A DNA stretch of 64,000 bases, taken from Streptacidiphilus melanogenes (GTDB taxonomy: Bacteria > Actinomycetota > Actinomycetes > Streptomycetales > Streptomycetaceae). A model generated the notes under the pieces. It was not told the origin of the DNA. It was given only the letters and a program-made list of their open reading frames with translations, and ran no database searches. Shown here piece by piece: positions 1 through 7,589 of this stretch. The position numbers and the translations under genes were made by a program. Each line of letters begins with the position of its first letter. Position 1 is the first letter of the stretch. The stretch is from the NCBI RefSeq assembly GCF_000787835.1, contig NZ_BBPP01000001.1, positions 290,423 through 354,422 on the forward strand, in the 5' to 3' direction.

Positions 1-2059
1 CCTGGACGGCAGGGGCCGGCTCTGGCTCGGCACCGGTGAGGCGACCACCAACGCGGACGCCTACCTCGGCAGCGGCGTCTACGTGCTGGACGACCCCTCC
101 CGCGGCAGCTTCTCCCCGCGTGAGCGCGTCGGTGGCGACGAGCTGCAGAGCAGCAGCATCCACGAGCTGCGCATCTCGGGCGACAAGATCTGGGCGGCCA
201 CCACCGAGGGCCTGTGGTCGCACTCGGTCACCAACCTCCGTGGGCCGTGGAAGCTGGAGTTCGCGCCGAACCCCGACTACCTGCCGGGCCACTCCCTGGC
301 CGGCGACTCCAACGCCGCCTACGAGAACATCGTCAGCGACATCGCGTTCGACCCGGCCGACCCGAACCACGTGCTGGCGGCGATCGGCTGGCGCTCGGGC
401 GCGCTGCCCAACGGCTCCGACTACGGCGGCTACTACAGCAACACCGGCGGCACCTGGCAGCGCGTCACCTCCGGGCTCGGCGACCTGCCGACGGACGCCG
501 ACGACGTGGGTGCGGTCACCTTCGCCGCCTCCGCTGACCACCAGCGCTACTACGCCCTCACCCAGTCGCCGAACTCGCTGAACGCGGGCGCCGGGCTGGG
601 CGGCATCTACGTCTCCAAGTCGGGCTCGCCGTTCGGCCCCTGGACCAAGCTGGCGGACGCCTCCTCGCTGGCCGGGTCCGGATCGGTGCTGGACAGCCCC
701 GGGAACCAGTCCTGGTACGACGAGTCGCTGATCGTGGACCCGAAGGACCACGACCACGTCTACGCGGGCCTGGAGGAGGTCTTCGAGACCAAGGACGGCG
801 GTGCCACCTGGACCACCCCCGGCCCGTACTGGAACTTCCCGCTGTCCTGCTGGAGCCTGGACCCGAACGCGCAGAGCGGCACCTGCCCGCAGACCACGCA
901 CCCGGACCAGCACGGCCTGGCCATCGGCAGCATGAACGGCCAGAGCTACGTCTTCGCCGCCAACGACGGCGGCCTGTACAAGCGTCCGGTGGACGGGCAG
1001 GCCAACTCCCTCGGCCACGCCACCGACTGGACCTCGCTCAACGACGGCACCATCGACACCCTGCAGTTCTACTCGGTCGGCGTCGGCGCCGACCCGGCGG
1101 GCAAGGGCGAGGTCGTCACCGGCGGTCTGCAGGACAACGGCCAGTCGGTGCTGCGGGGTTACGGATCCAGGGCCGTCGACACGGTGATGGGCTCCAACTT
1201 CGGCGGCGACGGCGGCATGACGCTGGTCGACCCGACCAACGGCTGCAACGAGGCCCAGGAGTACGTCTACCTGGAGATCAACGTCACCCAGGACTGCGCC
1301 GCCAACAACGGCCTGGGTGCGCCGACCACCTACGACGTGCCGCCGCCGGACAACGCCACCTCCGCGGCGCGCTTCATCGCGCCGCTGGCGACCGACCTGA
1401 AGAACCCGAACCTGTGGGTCGCGGGCGGCCAGCACGTCTGGGTGCAGAACCAGGGCTTCGCCATCCGCTCGTCCTCGGCCTGGACCAGCGCCTTCGACCT
1501 GGGCGCCGGGCACGTGGCGACGGCGGTCGCCTCCTCCGGCGGCAAGGTCTACGCGGCCTGGTGCGGCCCGTGCAACAGCCAGGGCTTCACGCACGGCGTG
1601 GCCGTCGGCAACGCGGACGGCACCGGCTGGCAGCAGCTCGCCCTGCCGGCGAACCTGCCGAACCGCTACATCAGCGACATCGCCGTCGACCCGGCGGACA
1701 GCTCGCACGCCTACCTGACCTTCAGCGGCTTCTCCCGCGACTGGAACGAGGGTCCGGGCTCGGGCGTCGGCCACGTCTTCGAGACCCACGACTCGGGCGC
1801 GACCTGGACGGACGTCTCGGCCAACCTGCCGGACGTCCCGGTCGACTCGATCGCGCTGACCCCGGCCGGAGGCCTGCTCGTCGGCACGGACCTCGGTGCG
1901 GTCTACCGCGCCCCGGGCCGCAGCCAGTGGCGCGCGATCGCCGAACTCCCGGCGGTCTCGGTCGACCAGATCCTGCTCGGCCCCGACGGCCGCGTCTACG
2001 CGGCCACCCACGGGCGCGGCATCTACGCGATCGACCTGCGCGACCTCGGCCGCGGCTGA
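1..2059 (+). CDS. BNR/Asp-box beta-propeller protein (5' truncated)
   Basis: The frame is open from base 2 to the TGA at 2057-2059, so the true start lies outside the window; about 685 codons are visible. The product is a repeat-rich beta-propeller of the sortilin/VPS10 or xyloglucanase-like kind. Asp-box motifs are visible as KDGGATW near base 795 and HDSGATW near 1790, with recurring blades of the form V-D-P-x-D-x2-H-x-Y-A/L. Such propellers occur in secreted glycosidases and in sensor or adhesin proteins. No catalytic signature of a named glycoside hydrolase family is recognisable here, so substrate is not assigned. A signal peptide cannot be judged because the N-terminus is missing. A strong hairpin follows the stop. 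Confidence 0.8.
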   Translation, partial: LDGRGRLWLGTGEATTNADAYLGSGVYVLDDPSRGSFSPRERVGGDELQSSSIHELRISGDKIWAATTEGLWSHSVTNLRGPWKLEFAPNPDYLPGHSLAGDSNAAYENIVSDIAFDPADPNHVLAAIGWRSGALPNGSDYGGYYSNTGGTWQRVTSGLGDLPTDADDVGAVTFAASADHQRYYALTQSPNSLNAGAGLGGIYVSKSGSPFGPWTKLADASSLAGSGSVLDSPGNQSWYDESLIVDPKDHDHVYAGLEEVFETKDGGATWTTPGPYWNFPLSCWSLDPNAQSGTCPQTTHPDQHGLAIGSMNGQSYVFAANDGGLYKRPVDGQANSLGHATDWTSLNDGTIDTLQFYSVGVGADPAGKGEVVTGGLQDNGQSVLRGYGSRAVDTVMGSNFGGDGGMTLVDPTNGCNEAQEYVYLEINVTQDCAANNGLGAPTTYDVPPPDNATSAARFIAPLATDLKNPNLWVAGGQHVWVQNQGFAIRSSSAWTSAFDLGAGHVATAVASSGGKVYAAWCGPCNSQGFTHGVAVGNADGTGWQQLALPANLPNRYISDIAVDPADSSHAYLTFSGFSRDWNEGPGSGVGHVFETHDSGATWTDVSANLPDVPVDSIALTPAGGLLVGTDLGAVYRAPGRSQWRAIAELPAVSVDQILLGPDGRVYAATHGRGIYAIDLRDLGRG

Positions 2060-2075
2060 ACCCCCGGCGCGCCCA

Positions 2076-2112
2076 CGCGGCCCGCGTCCGCCTTTGGCGG
2101 ACGGGGGCCGCG
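2076..2112 (+). terminator. Hairpin after the propeller gene
   Basis: Arms 2076-2092 and 2096-2112 pair over 17 bp with a single mismatch around a TTT loop. It starts 17 bases after the stop of the propeller gene, so it most likely ends that transcript. There is no clear U-tract, which is usual in high-GC actinobacteria. Confidence 0.75.
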
Positions 2113-2162
2113 CGGTTTCCGGTAGCGTCGAAGCACCCTGTCGCCTGCCCCGGGAGGCTCCC

Positions 2163-2513
2163 GTGCCGCAGATCCTCGTCGACCACTCCGCCGAACTCGC
2201 TTTCGACCGCAGGGCTTTCGCCAAGGACCTGCACCCGCTCATCGCCGAGGTGATCGACGCCAGGATCTCCGAGTGCAAGACGGTCTTCCGTCCGGCCCCC
2301 GAGTCCTTCGTCGGCGACGGCTCCGCCGGGCACCCCGTGGTCCTGCTGGAGATCAAGCTCCTCTCCGGTCGCAGCGCCGACCTCCGCGCGGACCTGTCCG
2401 CCCGCGTCCTCGCCCTGCTCCAGGCCCATGTGACCGTTCCGGCCTCGCTGGCGGTCGAGATCACCGAACTCGACCGCGCCACCTACCGCTCCGTCCACCC
2501 GGTCGGTGCGTAG
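2163..2513 (+). CDS. 5-carboxymethyl-2-hydroxymuconate isomerase-like tautomerase
   Basis: A 116-residue protein that begins M-P-Q-I-L-V-D-H-S, the start expected of the CHMI branch of the tautomerase superfamily, in which the initiator Met is removed and Pro1 acts as the catalytic base. The GTG start at 2163 is chosen because GGGAGG lies at 2152-2157 and it places Pro as residue 2. In the homoprotocatechuate pathway CHMI isomerises 5-carboxymethyl-2-hydroxymuconate. No other gene of that pathway is nearby, so the true substrate is unknown. It is followed after 59 bases by trmO on the same strand. Confidence 0.8.
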   Translation: MPQILVDHSAELAFDRRAFAKDLHPLIAEVIDARISECKTVFRPAPESFVGDGSAGHPVVLLEIKLLSGRSADLRADLSARVLALLQAHVTVPASLAVEITELDRATYRSVHPVGA

Positions 2514-2572
2514 CAGCCCGCAGGCGGTCGAGAGCGGCCCCCGAGGGCGCTCACGGAAGGAGATCCGCACCC

Positions 2573-2977
2573 TTGACCGCATACGAGCTGCGCCCGGTCG
2601 GGCATGTCGAGTCCGTCCTGGCCGACCGGGCGGGGGCGCCGCGCCAGCCCGACGAGGGGGCGCCCGACGCCTGGCTGGTCTTCGACGACGTGTACGCCGC
2701 CGCCCTGGACGGGCTGGCGGCGGGCATGGACGTGCTGCTGCTCACCTGGCTCGACCGTGCGGACCGCGACACGCTGGCCGTGCGCCCGCGCGGGGACGCC
2801 GCGCGGCCGCTCACCGGCGTCTTCGCCACGCGCGCGCCCGACCGGCCCAACCCGATCGGTCTGCACGACGTGCACGTCCTCGCCGTCGAGGGCACGCGGG
2901 TCCACGTCCGCAACCTCGAAGCGATCGACGGGACGCCGATCCTGGACGTCAAGCCGCTGCTCACCAGGGATCGCTGA
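2573..2977 (+). CDS. trmO: tRNA (N6-threonylcarbamoyladenosine37-N6)-methyltransferase TrmO
   Basis: A 134-residue SAM-dependent RNA methyltransferase of the TrmO/YaeB (TsaA-like) family, which methylates t6A at position 37 of tRNA(Thr) to give m6t6A. The diagnostic segment T-R-x-P-D-R-P-N-P-I-G-L is at residues 86-97 and D-G-T-P-I-L-D-V-K-P at 119-128. The start is a TTG at 2573 with AAGGAG at 2557-2562. The protein is shorter than E. coli TrmO and corresponds to the minimal catalytic beta-barrel. Confidence 0.88.
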   Translation: MTAYELRPVGHVESVLADRAGAPRQPDEGAPDAWLVFDDVYAAALDGLAAGMDVLLLTWLDRADRDTLAVRPRGDAARPLTGVFATRAPDRPNPIGLHDVHVLAVEGTRVHVRNLEAIDGTPILDVKPLLTRDR

Positions 2978-3000
2978 GCAGGTCGCCGGAGCCGGAATTT

Positions 3001-3016
3001 ATCTGAGTAGTCAGAT
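3001..3016. promoter_or_regulatory. Inverted repeat upstream of the oxidoreductase gene
   Basis: ATCTGA-GTAG-TCAGAT is a perfect 6-4-6 inverted repeat 56 bases before the oxidoreductase start. It lies in a short AT-richer patch in otherwise GC-rich DNA. Spacing and symmetry suit a winged-helix dimer such as the MarR protein encoded two positions downstream, but that link is an inference. Confidence 0.5.
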
Positions 3017-3072
3017 GTTATGAGGGGCGGAAGCGCGGAGATTCCGTCGCTCATGACATGGAGGCGCAGCTC

Positions 3073-3723
3073 ATGGCCAAGATCGCCGTTCTCGGAGCCA
3101 AGGGTGCCATCGGGTCCCGGGTCGTTGCCGAGGCCCTGCTCCGGGGCCACGAGGTCACCGCCGTCGTACGGGACCCCGCCGCCTACCGCCCGGAGGACGG
3201 CGTCGCCGCCGTCCTCGCCGGGGACGCACTCGACCCCGCGTCCGTCGCGAAGATCGCCGCCGGGCAGGACGTACTGGTCAGCGCCGTCGGCGGCGGTGAC
3301 GGCCCGGGGCACGCCGCACTCATCGAGCCTGCGGCGCAGGCGCTCGTCGAGGGCCTGCGCGGGCTGGGCACGGGCGCGCCGCGCCTGATCGCCGTCGGCG
3401 GGGCCGGCAGCCTGGAGACCGCGCCCGGTGTGCGGGTCTGGGACGCGCCCGGCCTGCCGGACTGGCTGCTGCAGATCATGCACGCCCACGGCGACGCGCA
3501 GGCGTACTACAACACCGTCGACGACGTCACCTGGACCGTGCTCAGCCCTGCCGCGCTCATACAGCCCGGCGAGCGCACCGGCGCTTACCGCACCGGCACG
3601 GAGCAGCTGGTCGTGGACTCCGCGGGCGAGAGCCACATCAGCACCGAGGACTACGCGGTCGCCCTCGTCGACGAGATCGAGCGGCCCGCCCACCTCGGTC
3701 GTCGCTTCACCGTCGGCCGATAG
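3073..3723 (+). CDS. NAD(P)-binding (NmrA/YwnB-like) oxidoreductase
   Basis: A 216-residue Rossmann protein of the extended/atypical SDR class. The glycine-rich loop G-A-K-G-A-I-G is near residues 8-14, followed by V-T-A-V-V-R-D at the end of beta 2, where the Arg suggests NADP. No YxxxK catalytic pair is evident, typical of the NAD(P)H-binding (PF13460) group. Start at 3073 is preferred over ATG 3058 because GGAGG at 3060-3064 sits 8 bases ahead of it and overlaps the upstream ATG. A MarR regulator gene follows 85 bases downstream. Confidence 0.82.
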   Translation: MAKIAVLGAKGAIGSRVVAEALLRGHEVTAVVRDPAAYRPEDGVAAVLAGDALDPASVAKIAAGQDVLVSAVGGGDGPGHAALIEPAAQALVEGLRGLGTGAPRLIAVGGAGSLETAPGVRVWDAPGLPDWLLQIMHAHGDAQAYYNTVDDVTWTVLSPAALIQPGERTGAYRTGTEQLVVDSAGESHISTEDYAVALVDEIERPAHLGRRFTVGR

Positions 3724-3808
3724 TCACCGACCCGGACTCGCCCCGGAGGGTAGTCGGCGACGAACGGGCGGTAACGTTTGCACGATCCCCTGGGGAAGGA
3801 GCCGCACG

Positions 3809-4303
3809 ATGACCGCTGCCAGCATCAGCATCCAGACCGCCGCCGACGCCGTCGCCGACGAACGCGTCCAGGCGTTCGGGGTTCTGCTGACGGCGGCCGC
3901 AAGGTTGGAGCGACTGCTCGGGGCGGCGATGGAACGCGAGAGCGGCATCTCGCACGCGATGTTCGAGGTGCTGCTCCGGCTCGCCGCCGCGCCCGAGGGC
4001 GCGACCATGGGGGACCTGTCCCGTGACGCCGTCCTCACCAGCGGTGGGGCGACCCGCCTGGTGGACCGGATGGTCGAGGCAGGCCTGGTGCTGCGCGAGC
4101 GCTCCCGGACGGACCGCCGGATCCAGATCGTCACCATCACGCCGCTCGGCGAGCGCAAGCTCGCCGAGGCGGCGCGCCGACATGCCGCCGCCATCGACGA
4201 GCACGTCTTCGAGGTCCTGAAGCCGGAGCAGCTCGCCGCCACCATCGCGGGCCTGGACGAGCTCGGCCGCCACGCCCAGGAGGCGCTGCCCCCGCTGGGG
4301 TGA
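3809..4303 (+). CDS. MarR family transcriptional regulator
   Basis: A 164-residue winged-helix regulator. The DNA-binding core spans roughly residues 45-115, ending in the wing segment T-D-R-R-I-Q-I-V-T-I-T-P-L-G, which carries the conserved D-R-R motif of MarR proteins. The C-terminal helices form the dimer interface. The ATG at 3809 follows GGGGAAGGAG. MarR proteins commonly repress themselves and an adjacent enzyme or exporter gene in response to phenolic or oxidative ligands; here the adjacent oxidoreductase and its 3001-3016 palindrome are the likely targets. Confidence 0.88.
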   Translation: MTAASISIQTAADAVADERVQAFGVLLTAAARLERLLGAAMERESGISHAMFEVLLRLAAAPEGATMGDLSRDAVLTSGGATRLVDRMVEAGLVLRERSRTDRRIQIVTITPLGERKLAEAARRHAAAIDEHVFEVLKPEQLAATIAGLDELGRHAQEALPPLG

Positions 4304-4358
4304 GCGGGCGGCTCCGCCCTGCGGGGGCGGCGAGTGAGGCTTCCGCGCCCGTCGTCGG

Positions 4359-4644
4359 CCCGGGCGGGCTCGGCGCCCTGCCCTGCGCTGCTCCCGCTGG
4401 TTCGAGCGGGAGGTCGCGCCCGCTGCGGACGTCTAGAGCCGGAGGCCCGGCCCGGGCGGCTCGGCGCCCCGGTCTGCGCTGCTCTCGCTGGTTCGAGCGG
4501 GAGGTCGCGCCCGCTGCGGACGTCTAGAGCCGGAGGCCCGGCCCGGGCGGCTCGGCGCCCCGGTCTGCGCTGCTCCCGCTAGTTCGAGCGGGAGGTCGCG
4601 CCCGCTGCGGAACGTCGAGAGCCGGACGCCCGGCCCGGGCGAGT
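4359..4644. repeat. 91-bp tandem repeat, about 3 copies
   Basis: Unit starts at 4385, 4476 and 4567 are exactly 91 bp apart; a 26-base partial unit precedes the first and the third decays near 4644. Each unit carries a hairpin CTCCCGCT / AGCGGGAG around a GGTTCG-type loop (4391-4412, 4482-4503, 4573-4594); in unit 2 the one stem change leaves a G-U pair. A second short inverted repeat, GCCCGG/CCGGGC, follows in each unit. The array lies between the convergent marR and MFS genes and contains no convincing coding frame. Confidence 0.85.
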
Positions 4645-4657
4645 GAAGGCCTTGGAA

Positions 4658-4699
4658 CGCCGGTGACCGCCGTCCGCGAAGCGGAGGCGGTCACCGGCG
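4658..4699. terminator. Bidirectional hairpin terminator
   Basis: Arms 4658-4671 and 4686-4699 pair perfectly over 14 bp, and the stem continues for 5 bp (TCCGC/GCGGA) past a single bulge to a GAA loop. It sits 14 bases after the MFS stop (minus strand) and beyond the tandem repeat from marR, so it can stop transcription from both sides. Confidence 0.8.
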
Positions 4700-4712
4700 G
4701 CCTGCCGAGGGG

Positions 4713-5966
4713 TCAGACGCGGCCCTCGGCCGGGAGCGGCGCGTCGGGCGTGACCGGCTCGCTCGCGGCGTCCGTCGCCGCGGCCTGCGGCAGGCGCTGC
4801 TCGCGGCGGGTGACCAGGTAGAGGGCGCTGACGGCCAGCAGCGCGGCGGCCGCGTAGGCGATGTCGCGGTAGAAGACCGCGGTGATGAGGGCCGAGCCGG
4901 TCGCCATGCCGAGGGCCTGGCCGCACGTCGTCAGGAAGATGTCCGCGCCGGACACGCGGCCCAGCAGCTCCTTGGGAGTGGTGAGCTGAACCGCGGTCAT
5001 GGAGCCGACGATGATGCACGGCAGGGCGAAGCCCATGCACAGGGCGCCGAGCAGGACGACCGCCGTCAGCGGAGCCGCGAAGGCGAGCGCTCCGGCGCCG
5101 CAGAGGGCGAGACCGAGGGCGGTCAGCCGCCCGGGGCCGAGGGGCTTGATCAGCGAGCCGACCAGCAGTCCGCCGACGATGCCGGAGACGCCCATCACCG
5201 TCACCAGCACGCCCATCCACGTCGGGGCGCGGTGCAGGCCGACGGTCACCACCGCGAAGCCCAGGGTCTCGAACATGCCCGCTACGAACAGTCCGACGAA
5301 GAGCGTGGTGCTGAGCTGCCGCAGCGACGGGGTCCGCAGCAGGAACCGGAAGCCGGCGGTGGTCTGCCCGCGACGGCTGACGCCGTCGGCCGCCGGACGC
5401 GGGTCGTCGACCTTGACGAAGGCCCAGCACAGCAGGCCCGCCGCGAACGAGGCGGCGTCGATCCCGGCCACCGCGCCGCCGCCGAAGGCGGTCAGCAGAC
5501 CGATGCCCAGAGCGGGCGTGATCAGCCGCTGGCCCTGCGTCAGCGCCTGCGACAGCCCGTTGGCGGCGGCGAGCTGCTCCGGCTCCACCATGGCGGGCAG
5601 CAGGGCCGTCATCGCGGAGTCGGTGAGCGAGACGGCCAGGCCGTTGACGAACATGACGGCATATATCAGCCATACGTCGTCCGGACCGTGCACCTGGGTG
5701 AGCGCGAGCACCGCCAGACCGGTCACGGCGTTGGTCGCCATCAGCAGCGGCTTGCGCCGCGTCCTGTCCACGACGTATCCGGTGACGGGGGAGAGCAGCG
5801 TCCCCAGGATCAGGCTGAGCATGCACAGGCCCGCCTGGGCGGTCGACCCGGTGAGCTCCTTCACCCACACGCCCGAGGCGAGCCAGAGGGCGTAGTCGCC
5901 GATGGTGCTGAGGGTGTTGCCGAGGAAGTACAGGCGCATGCGGGGTTGCGAGAGCAGGGTGCGCAT
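4713..5966 (-). CDS. MFS transporter (DHA3-type exporter)
   Basis: A 417-residue, roughly 12-helix major facilitator of the drug:H+ antiporter 3 type (MefA/EntS-like). The loop between helices 2 and 3 carries G-Y-V-V-D-R-T-R-R-K-P, the family motif A. The start at 5966 (M-R-T-L-L-S-Q) is favoured by a GGAGGGG upstream; a longer form from 5993 is possible. It lies 114 bases downstream of an ArsR-type regulator on the same strand and is probably co-transcribed with it from the promoter at 6702-6759, which suggests inducible export of a small toxic molecule or natural product. Confidence 0.85.
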   Translation of the reverse strand: MRTLLSQPRMRLYFLGNTLSTIGDYALWLASGVWVKELTGSTAQAGLCMLSLILGTLLSPVTGYVVDRTRRKPLLMATNAVTGLAVLALTQVHGPDDVWLIYAVMFVNGLAVSLTDSAMTALLPAMVEPEQLAAANGLSQALTQGQRLITPALGIGLLTAFGGGAVAGIDAASFAAGLLCWAFVKVDDPRPAADGVSRRGQTTAGFRFLLRTPSLRQLSTTLFVGLFVAGMFETLGFAVVTVGLHRAPTWMGVLVTVMGVSGIVGGLLVGSLIKPLGPGRLTALGLALCGAGALAFAAPLTAVVLLGALCMGFALPCIIVGSMTAVQLTTPKELLGRVSGADIFLTTCGQALGMATGSALITAVFYRDIAYAAAALLAVSALYLVTRREQRLPQAAATDAASEPVTPDAPLPAEGRV

Positions 5967-6080
5967 GGGTGGGTGATCCCCTCCGGGAGACATGGGCAGG
6001 GCATGGGCATGACAGACAGACCCTCGCCGGGAGACGGGGTTGGTGCTGGACGTTCGGCGGAGCGCTCGGCTCTCCGGTGC

Positions 6081-6695
6081 TTACTCCGGTTCTGACTCCG
6101 GTGCTGACTCGGGCTCGAGGGCGAAGGGGATGTTCGAGACGACGACCTCGAACGGCACCGTGCCCTCCGGCCTGGCGGCCGGATCCTCGATCCGGTCCTG
6201 GTAGCGCAGCAGGATGGCGACGATCTCGTCCTTGACCTGCGCCATCTCCTCAGGGGTGACGAAGAGCAGCGCCTGCCCCTCGCCGGTCGCCCGGCGGACG
6301 GTCTCGGGGTACTGGTCGCGCGTCGCCTGGTACCGGCGCCGCCGCTCGTCCCAGCGCTCGCTGAACACCGCGGTCAGGGCGCGGGCTGCCTGCGCGACGT
6401 TCGGGTCCTCGTCGTTCTCGTCGATGCTCATCCCGGCGCCGTCCAGCCGCCAGGGCCGCTCGCGGCCCACGCCGCCCTCGGCCTGGGTGACGTAGCCGTG
6501 CGAGGCGAGCGTCCGCAGGTGGTACGAGGCGTTCGAGGCGTTCCCGCCGATGATCTCGGCGGCCTCCGTCGCGGTGAGCGTCCCGCGCAGCGCCAGGGCC
6601 TCCAGCAACGCGATCCGTGCGGGGTGCGCCAGGGCCCGGAGGCTCCGCGGATCGCGGACGGACCGGAGGGGAGGGTTCGGCTCGGTGCGGCTCAT
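6081..6695 (-). CDS. ArsR-type winged-helix regulator
   Basis: A 204-residue protein with an N-terminal winged helix at about residues 18-85: S-L-R-A-L-A-H-P-A-R-I-A-L-L-E-A-L followed by the recognition helix around N-A-S-N-A-S-Y-H-L-R-T-L. No metal-binding cysteines of classical ArsR are present, so this is the HTH_20 type that usually senses small organic ligands. The C-terminal half is acidic. A TACGCT -10 box ends only 6 bases before the ATG, so the mRNA is probably leaderless. It is likely the repressor of itself and the downstream MFS gene. Confidence 0.85.
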   Translation of the reverse strand: MSRTEPNPPLRSVRDPRSLRALAHPARIALLEALALRGTLTATEAAEIIGGNASNASYHLRTLASHGYVTQAEGGVGRERPWRLDGAGMSIDENDEDPNVAQAARALTAVFSERWDERRRRYQATRDQYPETVRRATGEGQALLFVTPEEMAQVKDEIVAILLRYQDRIEDPAARPEGTVPFEVVVSNIPFALEPESAPESEPE

Positions 6696-6701
6696 GGGTT
6701 G

Positions 6702-6759
6702 AGCGTAGCGAGTCGGCACGCCAATGGAAAGACTTCTTTCGAAAGAAGTCTTTCCATTG
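6702..6759 (-). promoter_or_regulatory. Promoter and double-palindrome operator of the arsR-MFS unit
   Basis: A perfect 38-bp palindrome spans 6722-6759. Inside it are two abutting 14-bp palindromes, GAAAGA-CT-TCTTTC (6727-6740) and GAAAGA-AG-TCTTTC (6741-6754). On the minus strand, TTTCCA (6725-6730) is a plausible -35, 17 bp from TACGCT (6702-6707) as -10, so a bound repressor would cover the -35. The symmetry suits two regulator dimers side by side. Confidence 0.7.
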
Positions 6760-6772
6760 CGTTCCGCCGGTC

Positions 6773-7492
6773 TCAGCTCAGGACGAAGCAGCCCCGCGTC
6801 TCCAGGGCGGCCAGCAGCTCCGGAGCGGGCTCCACTCCGGTCCAGCGCAGGTCGAGCTTCTCCAGGGCGGGCAGCTCGGCGATCCACCCCGGCGGGGCGG
6901 TGAGGCGGTTGCCGCGAAGGTCGAGGTGGCGCAGCCGCGGGAGCCCCCGCAGGGCCCCGGGCACGGCGTCCAGGCGGTTGTCCCGCAGCTCCAGCACCCG
7001 CAGCTCGCGCAGCGCGCGGAACGAGTCCGGCAGCGCGGTCAGCGCGTTGCCGCGCAGGTGCAGCTCCCGCAGTCGCCCCAGCTCGCCGACCGCGTCGGGG
7101 AGCGCCGTCAGCCCGCAGTCCTGCGCCCGCAGCTCGACCAGCCCGGCCATCCGCCCGACCGCCTCCGGCAGCGCGCCGAGCGGGTTCTCGCCGACGTTGA
7201 GGTACCGCAGGGCGGTGAGCCGCCCGAGCGCCTCCGGCAGCGCGGTCAGTCGGTTGTCGTGCAGGTACAGGCAGTCGGACAGCCCACCGAGCAGCCCGAG
7301 CTCCTCGGGCACGGACGTGAGTGCGTTGTGTCCCAGGTCCAGCACCCGCAGCCGCCGCAGCGCACCGATCCGCGCCGGGAGCGAGCCGATCCCGGTGTCC
7401 GCGAGGATCAGCACCTGCACGTCGGGATCGGCCCACACCTCCTCCGGGACCTCGTCGAGCCGCTGCCGCCAGAGGTTGATCGTGCGCGTCAT
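6773..7492 (-). CDS. Leucine-rich-repeat protein
   Basis: A 239-residue protein made almost wholly of nine leucine-rich repeats with a 23-residue period and the pattern L-x2-L-x-L-x2-N-x-L-x2-L-P. There is no signal peptide, membrane helix or enzymatic domain, so it is probably a cytoplasmic binding scaffold. It ends 14 bases from the 38-bp palindrome and starts just downstream of the pssA terminator, so it is likely its own transcription unit. The partner is unknown. Confidence 0.88.
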   Translation of the reverse strand: MTRTINLWRQRLDEVPEEVWADPDVQVLILADTGIGSLPARIGALRRLRVLDLGHNALTSVPEELGLLGGLSDCLYLHDNRLTALPEALGRLTALRYLNVGENPLGALPEAVGRMAGLVELRAQDCGLTALPDAVGELGRLRELHLRGNALTALPDSFRALRELRVLELRDNRLDAVPGALRGLPRLRHLDLRGNRLTAPPGWIAELPALEKLDLRWTGVEPAPELLAALETRGCFVLS

Positions 7493-7532
7493 CCGGGCCT
7501 CCTCGGCGCCGTCACCGGAACGGGAGCATGCG

Positions 7533-7569
7533 CGAGGGCGCCCGACCGTCGTACGGTCGGGCGCCCTCG
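7533..7569 (-). terminator. Terminator of the psd-pssA unit
   Basis: Arms 7533-7549 and 7553-7569 are a perfect 17-bp inverted repeat around a CGT loop. It begins 20 bases beyond the pssA stop on the minus strand. Confidence 0.82.
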
Positions 7570-7589
7570 TGATGGCGGAACGTGTTCGC

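Noticed and set aside
3058..3723. Starting the oxidoreductase at ATG 3058
   Set aside because: That ATG overlaps the GGAGG that is correctly spaced for the ATG at 3073.
4391..4594. T-arm-like GGTTCGA in each 91-bp repeat, suggesting tRNA pieces
   Set aside because: No acceptor, D or anticodon arms surround it; the stem is 8 bp and belongs to a simple hairpin.
4359..4644. CRISPR-like array
   Set aside because: The units are contiguous 91-bp tandem copies without unique spacers and no cas genes are present.
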